A stretch of 6,492 bases of DNA from Bacteroidota bacterium (GCA_023429365.1 JAEYVW010000492.1:1-6492); one strand, 5' to 3'. Positions 1 to 6,399 are shown, counted from the stretch's first letter. Notes: generated by a model from the letters alone, not told the origin. Made by a program: numbers and translations.

Positions 1-8
1 ATAAAGGG

Positions 9-16
9 TAACTTTA
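9..16 (+). promoter_or_regulatory. possible Bacteroidota -7 element upstream of the TPR-S gene
   Basis: TAACTTTA matches seven of eight positions of the Bacteroidota -7 consensus TAnnTTTG and lies 37 bp before the start codon. The matching -33 element would fall outside the window, so this cannot be confirmed, and A/T-rich leaders give such matches by chance. Confidence 0.2.
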
Positions 17-53
17 TAAGCATCAAGCTATCATAGGTTATAAAAAATTACTT

Positions 54-1484
54 ATGAGAGACAATGAAACCTCATCCAATGGACGACGCCGCTGTTTTGT
101 TGTAATGGGCTTCGGCACCAAAACAGACTACGCAACAGGCCGCAAACTTGACCTCAACAAATCCTACCGCTTATTGATAAAGCCCGTGGTAGAAGATAAG
201 GGTCTCGAATGTATAAGGGCTGACGAGATCCGGCATTCGGGCTCGATCGATGTACCGATGTACAAGGAACTGCTCAAAGCAGACGTGGTCATCGCCGATC
301 TTTCAACGGCCAATGTAAACGCTTTTTATGAATTGGGCGTTCGCCATGCACTCCGGCCGCATACCACCATCGTAATCTCAGAGGATAAGCTGGCCTATCC
401 TTTTGATCTTAACCATATCAAAATTACCAGCTACACACACCTGGGTGAAGGTATCGAGTATGAGGAAGTAGAGCGTTTCCGAAAAGTGCTTGGTGAAACT
501 TTGCAGGCAGTACTTAATTCCGGAGAACCTGATAGTCCCGTCTATACTTACCTCGATGGACTAAATCCACCAACCCTGGAAGAACAGGTAGATCGAACAG
601 TTCGGATGCTGGAGGAGGCTGAGGAACTTGAGGAAGGGGAGGTGCATGTACTGAAGAGAAACCCTAAGGTAAAAGAGAATAAGACACTTGCCCTGCTGAT
701 CGAACAGGGCGAAGCAGCTATAGACAGAAAAGAATTTTCCAAGGCGCGCAAGTTGTTTGACTCCGCCTTGCTTATTGGCTCAGAAAGCAATTTCGCCAAA
801 AATGACTCTTATCTTATTCACCGGCTTGCCCTGGCCACCTACAAATCGCAGAAACCCGATCCAGTCACTGCCCTGGGAGATGCCCTGAAATTACTAGACC
901 ATATCGATCTCAATCACACCAATGACCCCGAGACTGTGACGATCGCCGGGGCGATAGAAAAGAAGTTTTACGAGCTCGGGCAGGGTGATCACCACCTGAG
1001 TAATGCTATCCTGTTCTTCCAACGTGGATTTTTCCTGCTCAATAACCGCTACAACAGCATTAACCTCGCTTATACTCTGAATTGCCGGGCCAATTCATCG
1101 CTTTGTACTACCCGGGAGGAACAAATAGCTGATATGGTATATGCCGGTCATACCCGCAGGCGCGTGATCTATATCTGCGAAAAAGAGTTGAAAGACATAC
1201 AGAATAAGGAGACACGATGGGCTGAAGGTCAAAGAACCGGTGAAATGATGGATAAAGACCGGGCTTATTACAACGAACAAAAGTTTTGGATTACAGTCAA
1301 TAAGGCAGAAGCGCATTTTGGACTTGGAGATTTTGATGAATATAAACGACTGACTCAACTGTCAAAAACAATGAATTATAAACCCTGGATGATGGAAAGC
1401 TTTGAAGAGCAGGTGGCCAAATTGAGGATTTTGATGCAGAAGAATGGTCATCTATTGAACCCACCCTGGGAAGAAAAAGTATAA
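54..1484 (+). CDS. NDT/TIR-like nucleotide-processing domain fused to TPR-S (DUF4071) sensor domain
   Basis: This 476-residue cytosolic protein has no signal peptide or membrane segment. Residues about 12-155 form an alpha/beta domain of the nucleoside 2-deoxyribosyltransferase/TIR-like type. It opens with a strand ending in CFVVMGFG, then has ADVVIADLS (Asp82) and NAFYELGVRHAL, whose Glu93 is at the position of the family's catalytic glutamate. A charged, Glu-rich helical linker covers about 172-205. Residues about 210-465 are helical repeats matching the TPR-S/DUF4071 'TRAFs-binding' family, with YLIHRLALATYKSQKPDP, NDPETVTIAGAI, the FFQRGFFLLNNRYNSINLAY stretch and a final KAEAHFGLGDFDEY helix pair. 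The family is known from computational surveys of NTP-dependent conflict systems and from the central region of ASK1 kinases. It is inferred that TPR-S senses a nucleotide-derived signal and gates the N-terminal enzyme, which may cleave NAD+ or nucleotides. The ATG at 54 follows an A/T-rich leader without Shine-Dalgarno sequence. Domain calls are fairly sure; activity is not. Confidence 0.85.
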   Translation: MRDNETSSNGRRRCFVVMGFGTKTDYATGRKLDLNKSYRLLIKPVVEDKGLECIRADEIRHSGSIDVPMYKELLKADVVIADLSTANVNAFYELGVRHALRPHTTIVISEDKLAYPFDLNHIKITSYTHLGEGIEYEEVERFRKVLGETLQAVLNSGEPDSPVYTYLDGLNPPTLEEQVDRTVRMLEEAEELEEGEVHVLKRNPKVKENKTLALLIEQGEAAIDRKEFSKARKLFDSALLIGSESNFAKNDSYLIHRLALATYKSQKPDPVTALGDALKLLDHIDLNHTNDPETVTIAGAIEKKFYELGQGDHHLSNAILFFQRGFFLLNNRYNSINLAYTLNCRANSSLCTTREEQIADMVYAGHTRRRVIYICEKELKDIQNKETRWAEGQRTGEMMDKDRAYYNEQKFWITVNKAEAHFGLGDFDEYKRLTQLSKTMNYKPWMMESFEEQVAKLRILMQKNGHLLNPPWEEKV

Positions 1485-1514
1485 TCGCGGGTTTAACAAC
1501 ATCATCGCCAATTT

Positions 1515-1531
1515 ACCTGTAGAAACCTGTA
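1515..1531 (+). repeat. direct repeat ACCTGTA x2 with 10-bp period
   Basis: Two perfect ACCTGTA copies begin at 1515 and 1525, one helical turn apart, in the 70-bp gap between the TPR-S gene and the amidase gene. The second copy runs into TATTTTTA (1530-1537), a seven-of-eight match to the -7 consensus TAnnTTTG. The arrangement could be a tandem activator or repressor site at the amidase promoter. It is short enough to be chance. Confidence 0.25.
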
Positions 1532-1557
1532 TTTTTAGCGTTTTAAAATCGGCGGTG

Positions 1558-3297
1558 ATGAACAGATTAGTAGTAATTATTTTTTTAGTTTTTTCGATCA
1601 ATACATACGCACAAAAAGATGGCCCGGCTTTTCTTCGAATGGCAATACCATCCAATGAAAACAACGCGGTACGTTCAGCCAGACAGTTTATTTCCGGAGC
1701 GACCTGCAAATCCTGCGAGTTAACGGTGAATGACGAACCGGTTAAAGTATATCCCACCGGCGCTTTTGCCCACCAGCTGAGCATCAAGCCAGGTGTCAAC
1801 ACTTTTACACTTGTTGCCCGGGGACCGGGGAAAACCAACGCCACAAAGAAATTAACCTACCGCTATACAATACCAGTACCAGATACTGTAAAAGATGTAA
1901 GTATTGCCAGCATACAGGTGATGCCTGAGGGAAATCTGTATGTTTCTCCCGGCGACCAAATCAAACTACGTGTAAAAGCCTTGCCTGGTGCAAAAGTTGT
2001 CGCCAATGAAAATATCCAGTTACACGAATTACCTACGGACGCCGCCAATCCTATTCCGGGGATCTACCAGGCTGAATTCACTGTTAATGATTCAGATCGT
2101 TTTTCCGCAACCAGGATACCTGTTACGCTGACTGCTTCAGGTAAAACCGTTACCCGCCTGACAGATGATAAGATCTCGATGTTGTCTGACCTGCCTTCAG
2201 ATATGGTGGTCACAAAGGGAAGACTTGCTTACCTGCTGTATGGACTTGGTGGTGACAGGCTTGGTGGTTCAAAAATCGGTTATATTGATTCATTGATACC
2301 ATTACGTGTATTGGGGAAAGTAGGAAACCTCTTTAAAGTCCGTCTTTCGAAATACCGTACAGCTTATATTCCTGATGACGTCGTTAGTTTTTTACCAAAA
2401 GGGAGTTTTACACCCGCTTCTCTTACGTCCAGCTGGCGTGTATTTGGCGATTCCCTGTACGATTATGTGCAGGTGGGTCTGAGTGCGAGACTGCCATACC
2501 AGTCGGAGCAGCTGACCGATCCCTCGCGTGTTGTCGTGGATGTGTTTGGCGCCACCAACAACACAAACTGGCTGTCACAGCTAAGTAATACGAAGGAAAT
2601 AAAAAACGTCAGGTACGACCAGTTAGAAGATGAAGTGTTGCGTATCACGATCGACCTGAAGCATCGGCAGCATTGGGGTCATATGATCTATTATGAAGGA
2701 AACCGCCTTGTGATCAGGATCAGGCGTCAGCCTGCCAACCTGGAGCTTCGCAATCTTCGTATCGCGATAGATCCGGGACATGGTGGTGGCAATGCCGGTA
2801 CCCGCGGTCCTGCCGGTTCATCAGAAAAGGAGCTCGCCCTTGCCGTTTCGCTAAAACTCCGGCAGGCATTGCGCTTGCAGGGTGCGAAGACACTGATGAC
2901 ACGTGTTAGCGAAACATTTGTCGACAACAAAGAGCGGATACTTATGTATCGCGATAGTCTGCCCGACCTGCTGGTGAGTTTGCATTTTAATTCTTCCGGC
3001 GACCCGGTGAATGTGTCTGGTACCAGTACCTATTATCGTCACCATGGGTTCAGGCCACTTAGCCAGGATATTTATGCCAGGATGCTTGAAACCGGCTTAA
3101 ATGAATTTGGAGTGGTTGGCAGTTTCAATTTTATGTTGAATAGTCCCACTGAATATCCTAATGCTTTAGTCGAAATATTATTCCTCAGCAATCCAGCGGA
3201 TGAGATGCTGATCCTGGATGAAAAATTCCAGCAGGAAGTTGCCGATAAAATAGCAGCGGGTATTAAGGATTTCCTGGAACGCTGCAAAAAGGACTAA
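1558..3297 (+). CDS. secreted N-acetylmuramoyl-L-alanine amidase (amidase_3) with Ig-like, SH3-like and AMIN-like regions
   Basis: This enzyme should cleave the bond between N-acetylmuramic acid and L-alanine in peptidoglycan, acting in the periplasm during cell separation or wall turnover. I chose the ATG at 1558; a GTG directly before it (1555) is an equally possible start, and numbering here is from the ATG. A signal peptide covers about residues 1-18 (hydrophobic VVIIFLVF core, cleavage after TYA). Two Ig-like beta regions follow (about 40-200), the first with a CKSC pair (Cys50, Cys53). Next come an SH3-like region (about 218-280) and an AMIN-like region (about 292-395) that may target the protein to the wall. 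The amidase_3 domain (about 400-575) begins with AIDPGHGGG. Zinc ligands are His408, Glu423 and His476 (SLHFNS); the catalytic glutamate is Glu539 in ALVEILFLSN. All are present, so it should be active. At 579 residues it is longer than a bare amidase because of its N-terminal modules. Confidence 0.93.
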   Translation: MNRLVVIIFLVFSINTYAQKDGPAFLRMAIPSNENNAVRSARQFISGATCKSCELTVNDEPVKVYPTGAFAHQLSIKPGVNTFTLVARGPGKTNATKKLTYRYTIPVPDTVKDVSIASIQVMPEGNLYVSPGDQIKLRVKALPGAKVVANENIQLHELPTDAANPIPGIYQAEFTVNDSDRFSATRIPVTLTASGKTVTRLTDDKISMLSDLPSDMVVTKGRLAYLLYGLGGDRLGGSKIGYIDSLIPLRVLGKVGNLFKVRLSKYRTAYIPDDVVSFLPKGSFTPASLTSSWRVFGDSLYDYVQVGLSARLPYQSEQLTDPSRVVVDVFGATNNTNWLSQLSNTKEIKNVRYDQLEDEVLRITIDLKHRQHWGHMIYYEGNRLVIRIRRQPANLELRNLRIAIDPGHGGGNAGTRGPAGSSEKELALAVSLKLRQALRLQGAKTLMTRVSETFVDNKERILMYRDSLPDLLVSLHFNSSGDPVNVSGTSTYYRHHGFRPLSQDIYARMLETGLNEFGVVGSFNFMLNSPTEYPNALVEILFLSNPADEMLILDEKFQQEVADKIAAGIKDFLERCKKD

Positions 3298-3599
3298 GCC
3301 GGCTCCATTAAGGGTTCCGTTGTATACACTTTTAAAACCGGGTTTATCGAATATATCGGCTGGAGCTTTTCAATCATCTCCCGGTAAATGCTGCTCGAAT
3401 GATAGCGATCCGAGTCTTCCCTGGTTTGCCAGACCGTCATCGAAATATAGTCGTCTGTTTCGTCGAGTGGCTCCAGTAGCCTGCAATCCAGGTTTCCTTT
3501 TTGCTTCCTGACAAGCGGCATCAGTTCATCATGGTAGATCTTTTTTCCTTCTTCCGCATGGCCGATCAGGAAATTGACAAAGGTGAGTCGTACAAGCAT
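3294..3599 (-). CDS. antibiotic biosynthesis monooxygenase (ABM) domain protein
   Basis: This 101-residue single-domain protein has the dimeric ferredoxin-like fold of the ABM family. It begins MLVRLTFVNF, continues with the acid-rich helix HDELMPLVRKQKGNLDCRLL, then the strand YISMTVWQTREDSDRYHSSS, and ends with the strand PVLKVYTTEP. Small ABM proteins include quinone or polyketide monooxygenases, haem-degrading enzymes and many of unknown role; nothing here fixes the substrate. The start at 3599 is chosen over a longer frame from 3683 because the ABM fold begins here and a textbook Shine-Dalgarno sequence stands 5 bases upstream. The 28 extra residues of the longer frame resemble no conserved segment. 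Its TAG stop overlaps the convergent amidase stop by four bases. It is the last of four minus-strand genes, 115 bp from the glycosylase gene, with its own candidate promoter. Confidence 0.87.
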   Translation of the reverse strand: MLVRLTFVNFLIGHAEEGKKIYHDELMPLVRKQKGNLDCRLLEPLDETDDYISMTVWQTREDSDRYHSSSIYREMIEKLQPIYSINPVLKVYTTEPLMEPA

Positions 3600-3604
3600 A
3601 AATG

Positions 3605-3613
3605 ACCTCCTTT
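3605..3613 (-). promoter_or_regulatory. strong Shine-Dalgarno site of the ABM gene
   Basis: On the minus strand AAAGGAGGT is followed by five bases (CATTT) and the ATG at 3599. This near-perfect anti-16S match decides the start of the ABM gene. It stands out because the other genes here have A/T-rich leaders without such a site, as is usual in Bacteroidota. Confidence 0.7.
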
Positions 3614-3643
3614 TTTGAAGTGAAGAAAAACAGTTGGCCGGAG

Positions 3644-3661
3644 GTAGTAAATTTTTACTAC
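3644..3661. promoter_or_regulatory. 18-bp palindromic site (8-bp arms) upstream of the ABM gene
   Basis: GTAGTAAA (3644-3651) and TTTACTAC (3654-3661) are a perfect inverted repeat around a central TT. The site lies 45 bp upstream of the ABM start and just downstream of its candidate -7 element, where a dimeric repressor would block transcription. The regulator is unknown, and none is encoded in the window. Confidence 0.45.
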
Positions 3662-3672
3662 ATGACTTCGCT

Positions 3673-3680
3673 AAAAGGTA
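3673..3680 (-). promoter_or_regulatory. candidate -7 promoter element for the ABM gene
   Basis: On the minus strand TACCTTTT matches seven of eight positions of the Bacteroidota consensus TAnnTTTG. A T-rich stretch lies about 20 bp further upstream where a -33 TTTG-like element would be expected. Transcription would start a few bases before or within the palindrome at 3644-3661. This is a pattern match only. Confidence 0.3.
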
Positions 3681-3714
3681 CAATTAAAAAATCATTCTGA
3701 AAAAAACTAAGCGG

Positions 3715-4383
3715 TTATTTTCGGAGCGCCGCCAGGTATTCATCCAGGTAGGCCTGCTTGCTTTTCCTTTTGTATTGCATGATAAAACGCGGATGGGCGA
3801 GTGGTACGATCTTCTCAAAGAAACCGAATTGATCATTTAGCTGGGTAAGGAACCTGTAATTTTTTTCACCACCAATACAAAAGCAGGTATCTCGCTGGAA
3901 GCCCATCCTTAATTGCTGCTGTAAGGTGTCGATAATAAATGGTCTTACTGCTTCCAGGAGTTCTTTGTCATCATAATAGTTGACATTTTTGCCATCTTTT
4001 ATATAACCAAGTGGTGATATCGCTCCTATAAAATAGTCACCATAGAATTTAGTTGCGCCACCATATGCTTCGATCATTTCATAAATAAATTCGGCAGAAA
4101 GCTCCGAACTGTCTTTCCAGGGATGATCAATACCACAATATTTTTTCAATTGCCTGGGCGCTGTGAAATTGACACCGGTGATACCGGCGCCGAAACGGCC
4201 GGGATTAATGCCGAGCAACAGCTTCCTGGGTTTTGAATCATTGTAAAACTTAAGAAAGAATTTTTCAACAACATCCATCACCTCTTTTTCGGGTTGAGGA
4301 TGCAGCAATCCAAATCCTTTGGGAAGGGTGGGGGCGACGAGGTTTTTATAGAATTGAATAAGTTGATGAGCCAGTTTTGCCAT
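3715..4383 (-). CDS. SMUG2-type uracil-DNA glycosylase family protein (DUF4918)
   Basis: This 222-residue protein belongs to the uracil-DNA glycosylase superfamily, in the SMUG2/DUF4918 branch common in Bacteroidota. Such enzymes remove uracil or related damaged bases to start base excision repair. Motif 1 is LLLGINPGRFGAGITGVNF, with Asn60 of GINPG corresponding to the catalytically important asparagine of SMUG1. Motif 2 is PLAHPRFIMQY, with His197 in the HP position of the family. The length fits a complete single-domain enzyme, and there is no signal peptide or cysteine cluster for an iron-sulfur centre, which argues against UDG families 4 and 5. The start at 4383 gives MAKLAHQLIQFY; an out-of-frame ATG lies four bases upstream. 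It sits 63 bp downstream of the DUF1080 gene, so cotranscription is possible. Exact base preference cannot be read from sequence. Confidence 0.88.
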   Translation of the reverse strand: MAKLAHQLIQFYKNLVAPTLPKGFGLLHPQPEKEVMDVVEKFFLKFYNDSKPRKLLLGINPGRFGAGITGVNFTAPRQLKKYCGIDHPWKDSSELSAEFIYEMIEAYGGATKFYGDYFIGAISPLGYIKDGKNVNYYDDKELLEAVRPFIIDTLQQQLRMGFQRDTCFCIGGEKNYRFLTQLNDQFGFFEKIVPLAHPRFIMQYKRKSKQAYLDEYLAALRK

Positions 4384-4446
4384 ACATGTTAAAATATCCC
4401 GGCCCGAAAACCAGGATATATTAATTCGATATCAAAAGAATAATTA

Positions 4447-5187
4447 TCAGAGTTCCCTTACCCAGATATTACGAAAACTTACAGGATTGCCATGATCCTG
4501 TAAAATGAAGGGAGCTTTGTCTGCGTGTGCCTTGTACGTGGGTTGGCCGATATACACCGTTTCTCCTTTTACTTCCACATTATTTTGAATCAGCACGCCA
4601 TTGTGCAGTACAGTAAAACGTGCGGGAGATTGTAAGGATCCATCGGCATTGAATTTAGGTGCCGTGAAAATTACATCATAAGTCTGCCATTCGCCCGGGC
4701 CTTTACTGGCATTTACCAGGGGTATATGTTGTTTGTAAATGCTGCCTGCCTGGCCGTTTGAATAAGTGCGATTCTTATACGAATCCAATACCTGCAATTC
4801 GTAAAGTCCCATAAAGAAAATACCGCTGTTGCCACGTCCCTGGCTTTCACCTTCAACTTTTGAAGGGGTGCGCCATTCGATATGCAGCTGGCAGCTTCCA
4901 AAGCCCTGTTTTGTCTGGATATTTCCCTCGCCTTTTTTAACCGTGAAAGCACCTTCCTTTTCAAGGACCCATTTTGGCGCTTCCCTTTTTTCTGTTTCCC
5001 ATTTTGAAAAATCTTTTCCATCAAAAAGCACAATAGCGTCGGAAGGGGGTTTATTGTTCACAACCGGTGTAACGACCTTTGGCTCGGGCTCCCAGACTTC
5101 TGTAGCGGCGGGATCACCTTTTTCCTGTCCATGAATCATACCGCTGCAGCATACAAATACCGCGCCTGCGATCAGCTTTTTATTCAT
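4447..5187 (-). CDS. secreted DUF1080 protein (3-keto-disaccharide hydrolase family, PF06439)
   Basis: This 246-residue protein carries one DUF1080 domain, a concanavalin-like beta-sandwich family; some characterised members cleave 3-keto-glycosides after oxidation of the sugar. Residues 1-20 form a signal peptide (hydrophobic LIAGAVFVCCSG, cleavage near HGQ). Although two cysteines (13, 14) occur in it, they do not fit a good lipobox, so a soluble periplasmic or exported protein is more likely than a lipoprotein. A Pro- and charge-rich spacer (about 21-48) precedes the domain. Family hallmarks are IVLFDGKDFSKWE (52-64), GNSGIFFMGLYELQVLDSY (119-137), then GQAGSIYKQ, PGEWQTYDVIFTAP, FTVLHNGVLIQN and the C-terminal LQDHGNPVSFRNIWVREL. 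The protein ends TGA followed at once by an in-frame TAA. It is 41 bp downstream of the small helical gene. No sugar oxidoreductase or SusCD pair is in the window, so the substrate is unknown. Confidence 0.9.
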   Translation of the reverse strand: MNKKLIAGAVFVCCSGMIHGQEKGDPAATEVWEPEPKVVTPVVNNKPPSDAIVLFDGKDFSKWETEKREAPKWVLEKEGAFTVKKGEGNIQTKQGFGSCQLHIEWRTPSKVEGESQGRGNSGIFFMGLYELQVLDSYKNRTYSNGQAGSIYKQHIPLVNASKGPGEWQTYDVIFTAPKFNADGSLQSPARFTVLHNGVLIQNNVEVKGETVYIGQPTYKAHADKAPFILQDHGNPVSFRNIWVREL

Positions 5188-5228
5188 ATTTAAGTTTTTA
5201 AAGATTATGTTGACTAAATTAAGACATT

Positions 5229-5657
5229 TTACCTGTTGAGAAGTTTATGGAATCGCTCCAATTCCGCCAGTTCAACCGGTGTGAGTGTTTCATTGTTATC
5301 GTATTTCGCACGGAAAAATAAAACTCTCTTATGTTGCGGATACTTCTCCAGTATGGCTGAGATCAATTCCCCGGTTTTTGTGTCTTTCGTATACAGCGGA
5401 GCGTTTTCGGGCAATGTCGATTTATAACGATTGGGTCTTTTGAGGATCATTGCTTCCAGTGTAGCCAGTTTTGCAGGAGGTATATTTGAGATTTTAGAAG
5501 CCTTTTTATATAAACCCTCCAGCTGTTTTTTACTCAGTCCACCCCGCTCCTCGTACTGGAAAATTAAACTTCGGGTAAACTCGTTCGAGGGGTTTGTTTC
5601 CAGGACAAGTTCAAGCAGGTCTTTGACGATATCAAGGTCAGGTCTCTTCCGGTACAT
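5229..5657 (-). CDS. small hypothetical helical protein
   Basis: I do not recognise a named family. The 142-residue protein begins MYRKRPDLDIVKDLLELVLE and is predicted to be mostly alpha-helical and soluble, with no signal peptide or membrane segment. It contains TNPSNEFTRSLIFQYEERGG, a GLSKKQLEGLYKKASK helix, IPPAKLATLEAMI and a C-terminal half with helices such as TGELISAILEKYPQHK and VELAELERFHKLL. The mix of charged helices looks like a conserved small housekeeping-type protein rather than a shadow frame. The frame extends upstream to an ATG at 5738, which would add 27 residues. I prefer 5657 because the extra segment is unlike the rest and lies in an A/T-rich stretch that looks like promoter. 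It heads the four-gene minus-strand run and is divergent from the gene at 5847. Confidence 0.72.
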   Translation of the reverse strand: MYRKRPDLDIVKDLLELVLETNPSNEFTRSLIFQYEERGGLSKKQLEGLYKKASKISNIPPAKLATLEAMILKRPNRYKSTLPENAPLYTKDTKTGELISAILEKYPQHKRVLFFRAKYDNNETLTPVELAELERFHKLLNR

Positions 5658-5745
5658 GCTCTTCGTATTTTTTACATGCGTTGAAAGTATGAAAAATATA
5701 ATATTGGAAAGATTTCGTGGTAAAAAATGCGTTCGCAACAGAATA

Positions 5746-5778
5746 TGGTTGTAAACAATGTGGTTTTAATTCAACCAC
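5746..5778. repeat. alternative small inverted repeats in the divergent intergenic region
   Basis: Two upstream arms can pair with the same downstream arm. TGGTTG (5746-5751) complements CAACCA (5772-5777), and GTGGTT (5760-5765) complements AACCAC (5773-5778). A further TTGT-AA-ACAA lies at 5749-5758. The two main pairings exclude each other. The region sits between divergent genes and could be an operator cluster. The arms are only six bases, so chance is possible. Confidence 0.3.
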
Positions 5779-5822
5779 GGAAAATTTAGCAAGGAATTTG
5801 TAGTCATAACCGGTGTGATCCG

Positions 5823-5844
5823 TTTAAAAACACCAATTTTTAAA
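5823..5844 (+). promoter_or_regulatory. A/T stem-loop immediately before the start codon of the 5847 gene
   Basis: TTTAAAAA (5823-5830) and TTTTTAAA (5837-5844) form a perfect eight-base inverted repeat around a CACCAA loop, ending two bases before the ATG at 5847. In RNA this would cover the ribosome landing zone of a gene without a Shine-Dalgarno sequence; in DNA it could be a binding site. The arms are all A/T, so the stem is weak. Confidence 0.4.
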
Positions 5845-5846
5845 GC

Positions 5847-6338
5847 ATGAAAACTTTTATTTTAATTGCCTTTTTTTGCCTGGGCTGTATTGCTGTCGAC
5901 GCCCAGTTAAAAAGGACAACTAGTTGCCCGACTTTCCAGGTAGATGTACTCGATGGAAAGATCAACGGGCTCAAGATTACTGATAACATTACGCAGATAA
6001 AAACCAAACTGCCCTGCTTTACGTCGAGCGAGGAGGAATCGGCAACAGCAGGCTGTGGAGGTGGTATTTATTTTAAGGACAAGGATCTCTATTTTTATAC
6101 CGCACGCGACTATGTTGAGATCGGGCCGAAGTTCAAAGGTAAGCTTACCGTCCCGCTGATAGGCGCCAGCCGTAACAGCCTGTTTAAGACGCTGGGGAAT
6201 CCAAAAATAAAAGAAGCTAAATGGGATGCATTTTCAACAGCCTATGGGATTCTTATCCTTTATTACAACAGCGCCAACAAGGTAATTAAGATTCAGATGA
6301 GCACGAAGAATGAGAATACAATTCAGCTCTGCGAATAG
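5847..6338 (+). CDS. secreted hypothetical protein with four cysteines
   Basis: I do not recognise a characterised family. The 163-residue protein starts with a clear signal peptide (MKTFILIAFFCLGCIAVDA, cleavage before Gln20). The two cysteines inside it (11, 14) are not followed by a mature start that fits a lipoprotein, so secretion to the periplasm or outside is more likely. The mature part has four cysteines (27, 57, 70, 162), an even number suited to two disulfide bonds. A segment DGKINGLKITDNITQIKTKL resembles the start of small periplasmic domains in which a helix follows a beta-hairpin, and GNPKIKEAKW with ILILYYNSANKVIKIQMS suggests further beta strands. That resemblance is only by eye. 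The ATG at 5847 is the only start that keeps the signal peptide intact. The gene is divergent from the minus-strand run and stands alone. Confidence 0.8.
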   Translation: MKTFILIAFFCLGCIAVDAQLKRTTSCPTFQVDVLDGKINGLKITDNITQIKTKLPCFTSSEEESATAGCGGGIYFKDKDLYFYTARDYVEIGPKFKGKLTVPLIGASRNSLFKTLGNPKIKEAKWDAFSTAYGILILYYNSANKVIKIQMSTKNENTIQLCE

Positions 6339-6399
6339 CTTTATAAAAAATTTGGAATTGGTGAAACCCAATCATTATTGTCCGGGGAACTCTGGAGTA

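Noticed and set aside
1452..1844. 130-codon minus-strand frame across the start of the amidase gene.
   Set aside because: It overlaps the amidase signal peptide and promoter region antisense, and its translation has no recognisable domain.
3600..3683. N-terminal extension of the ABM frame to an ATG at 3683.
   Set aside because: It would place the strong Shine-Dalgarno site and the palindrome inside the coding region, and the extra 28 residues do not belong to the ABM fold.
4713..5033. 106-codon minus-strand frame inside the DUF1080 gene.
   Set aside because: It is an alternate frame of a clearly conserved domain and is rich in lysine and glutamine without any motif.
5658..5738. N-terminal extension of the small helical protein to an ATG at 5738.
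   Set aside because: The extra 27 residues come from an A/T-rich stretch unlike the rest of the protein; kept as an alternative only.
5431..5754. 107-codon plus-strand frame opposite the small helical gene.
   Set aside because: Its serine-rich translation is the typical antisense image of a helical coding gene and shows no domain.
6357..6372. ATTGG-TGAAAC-CCAAT hairpin as a terminator after the gene ending at 6338.
   Set aside because: The stem has only five pairs and no T-run follows on either strand.
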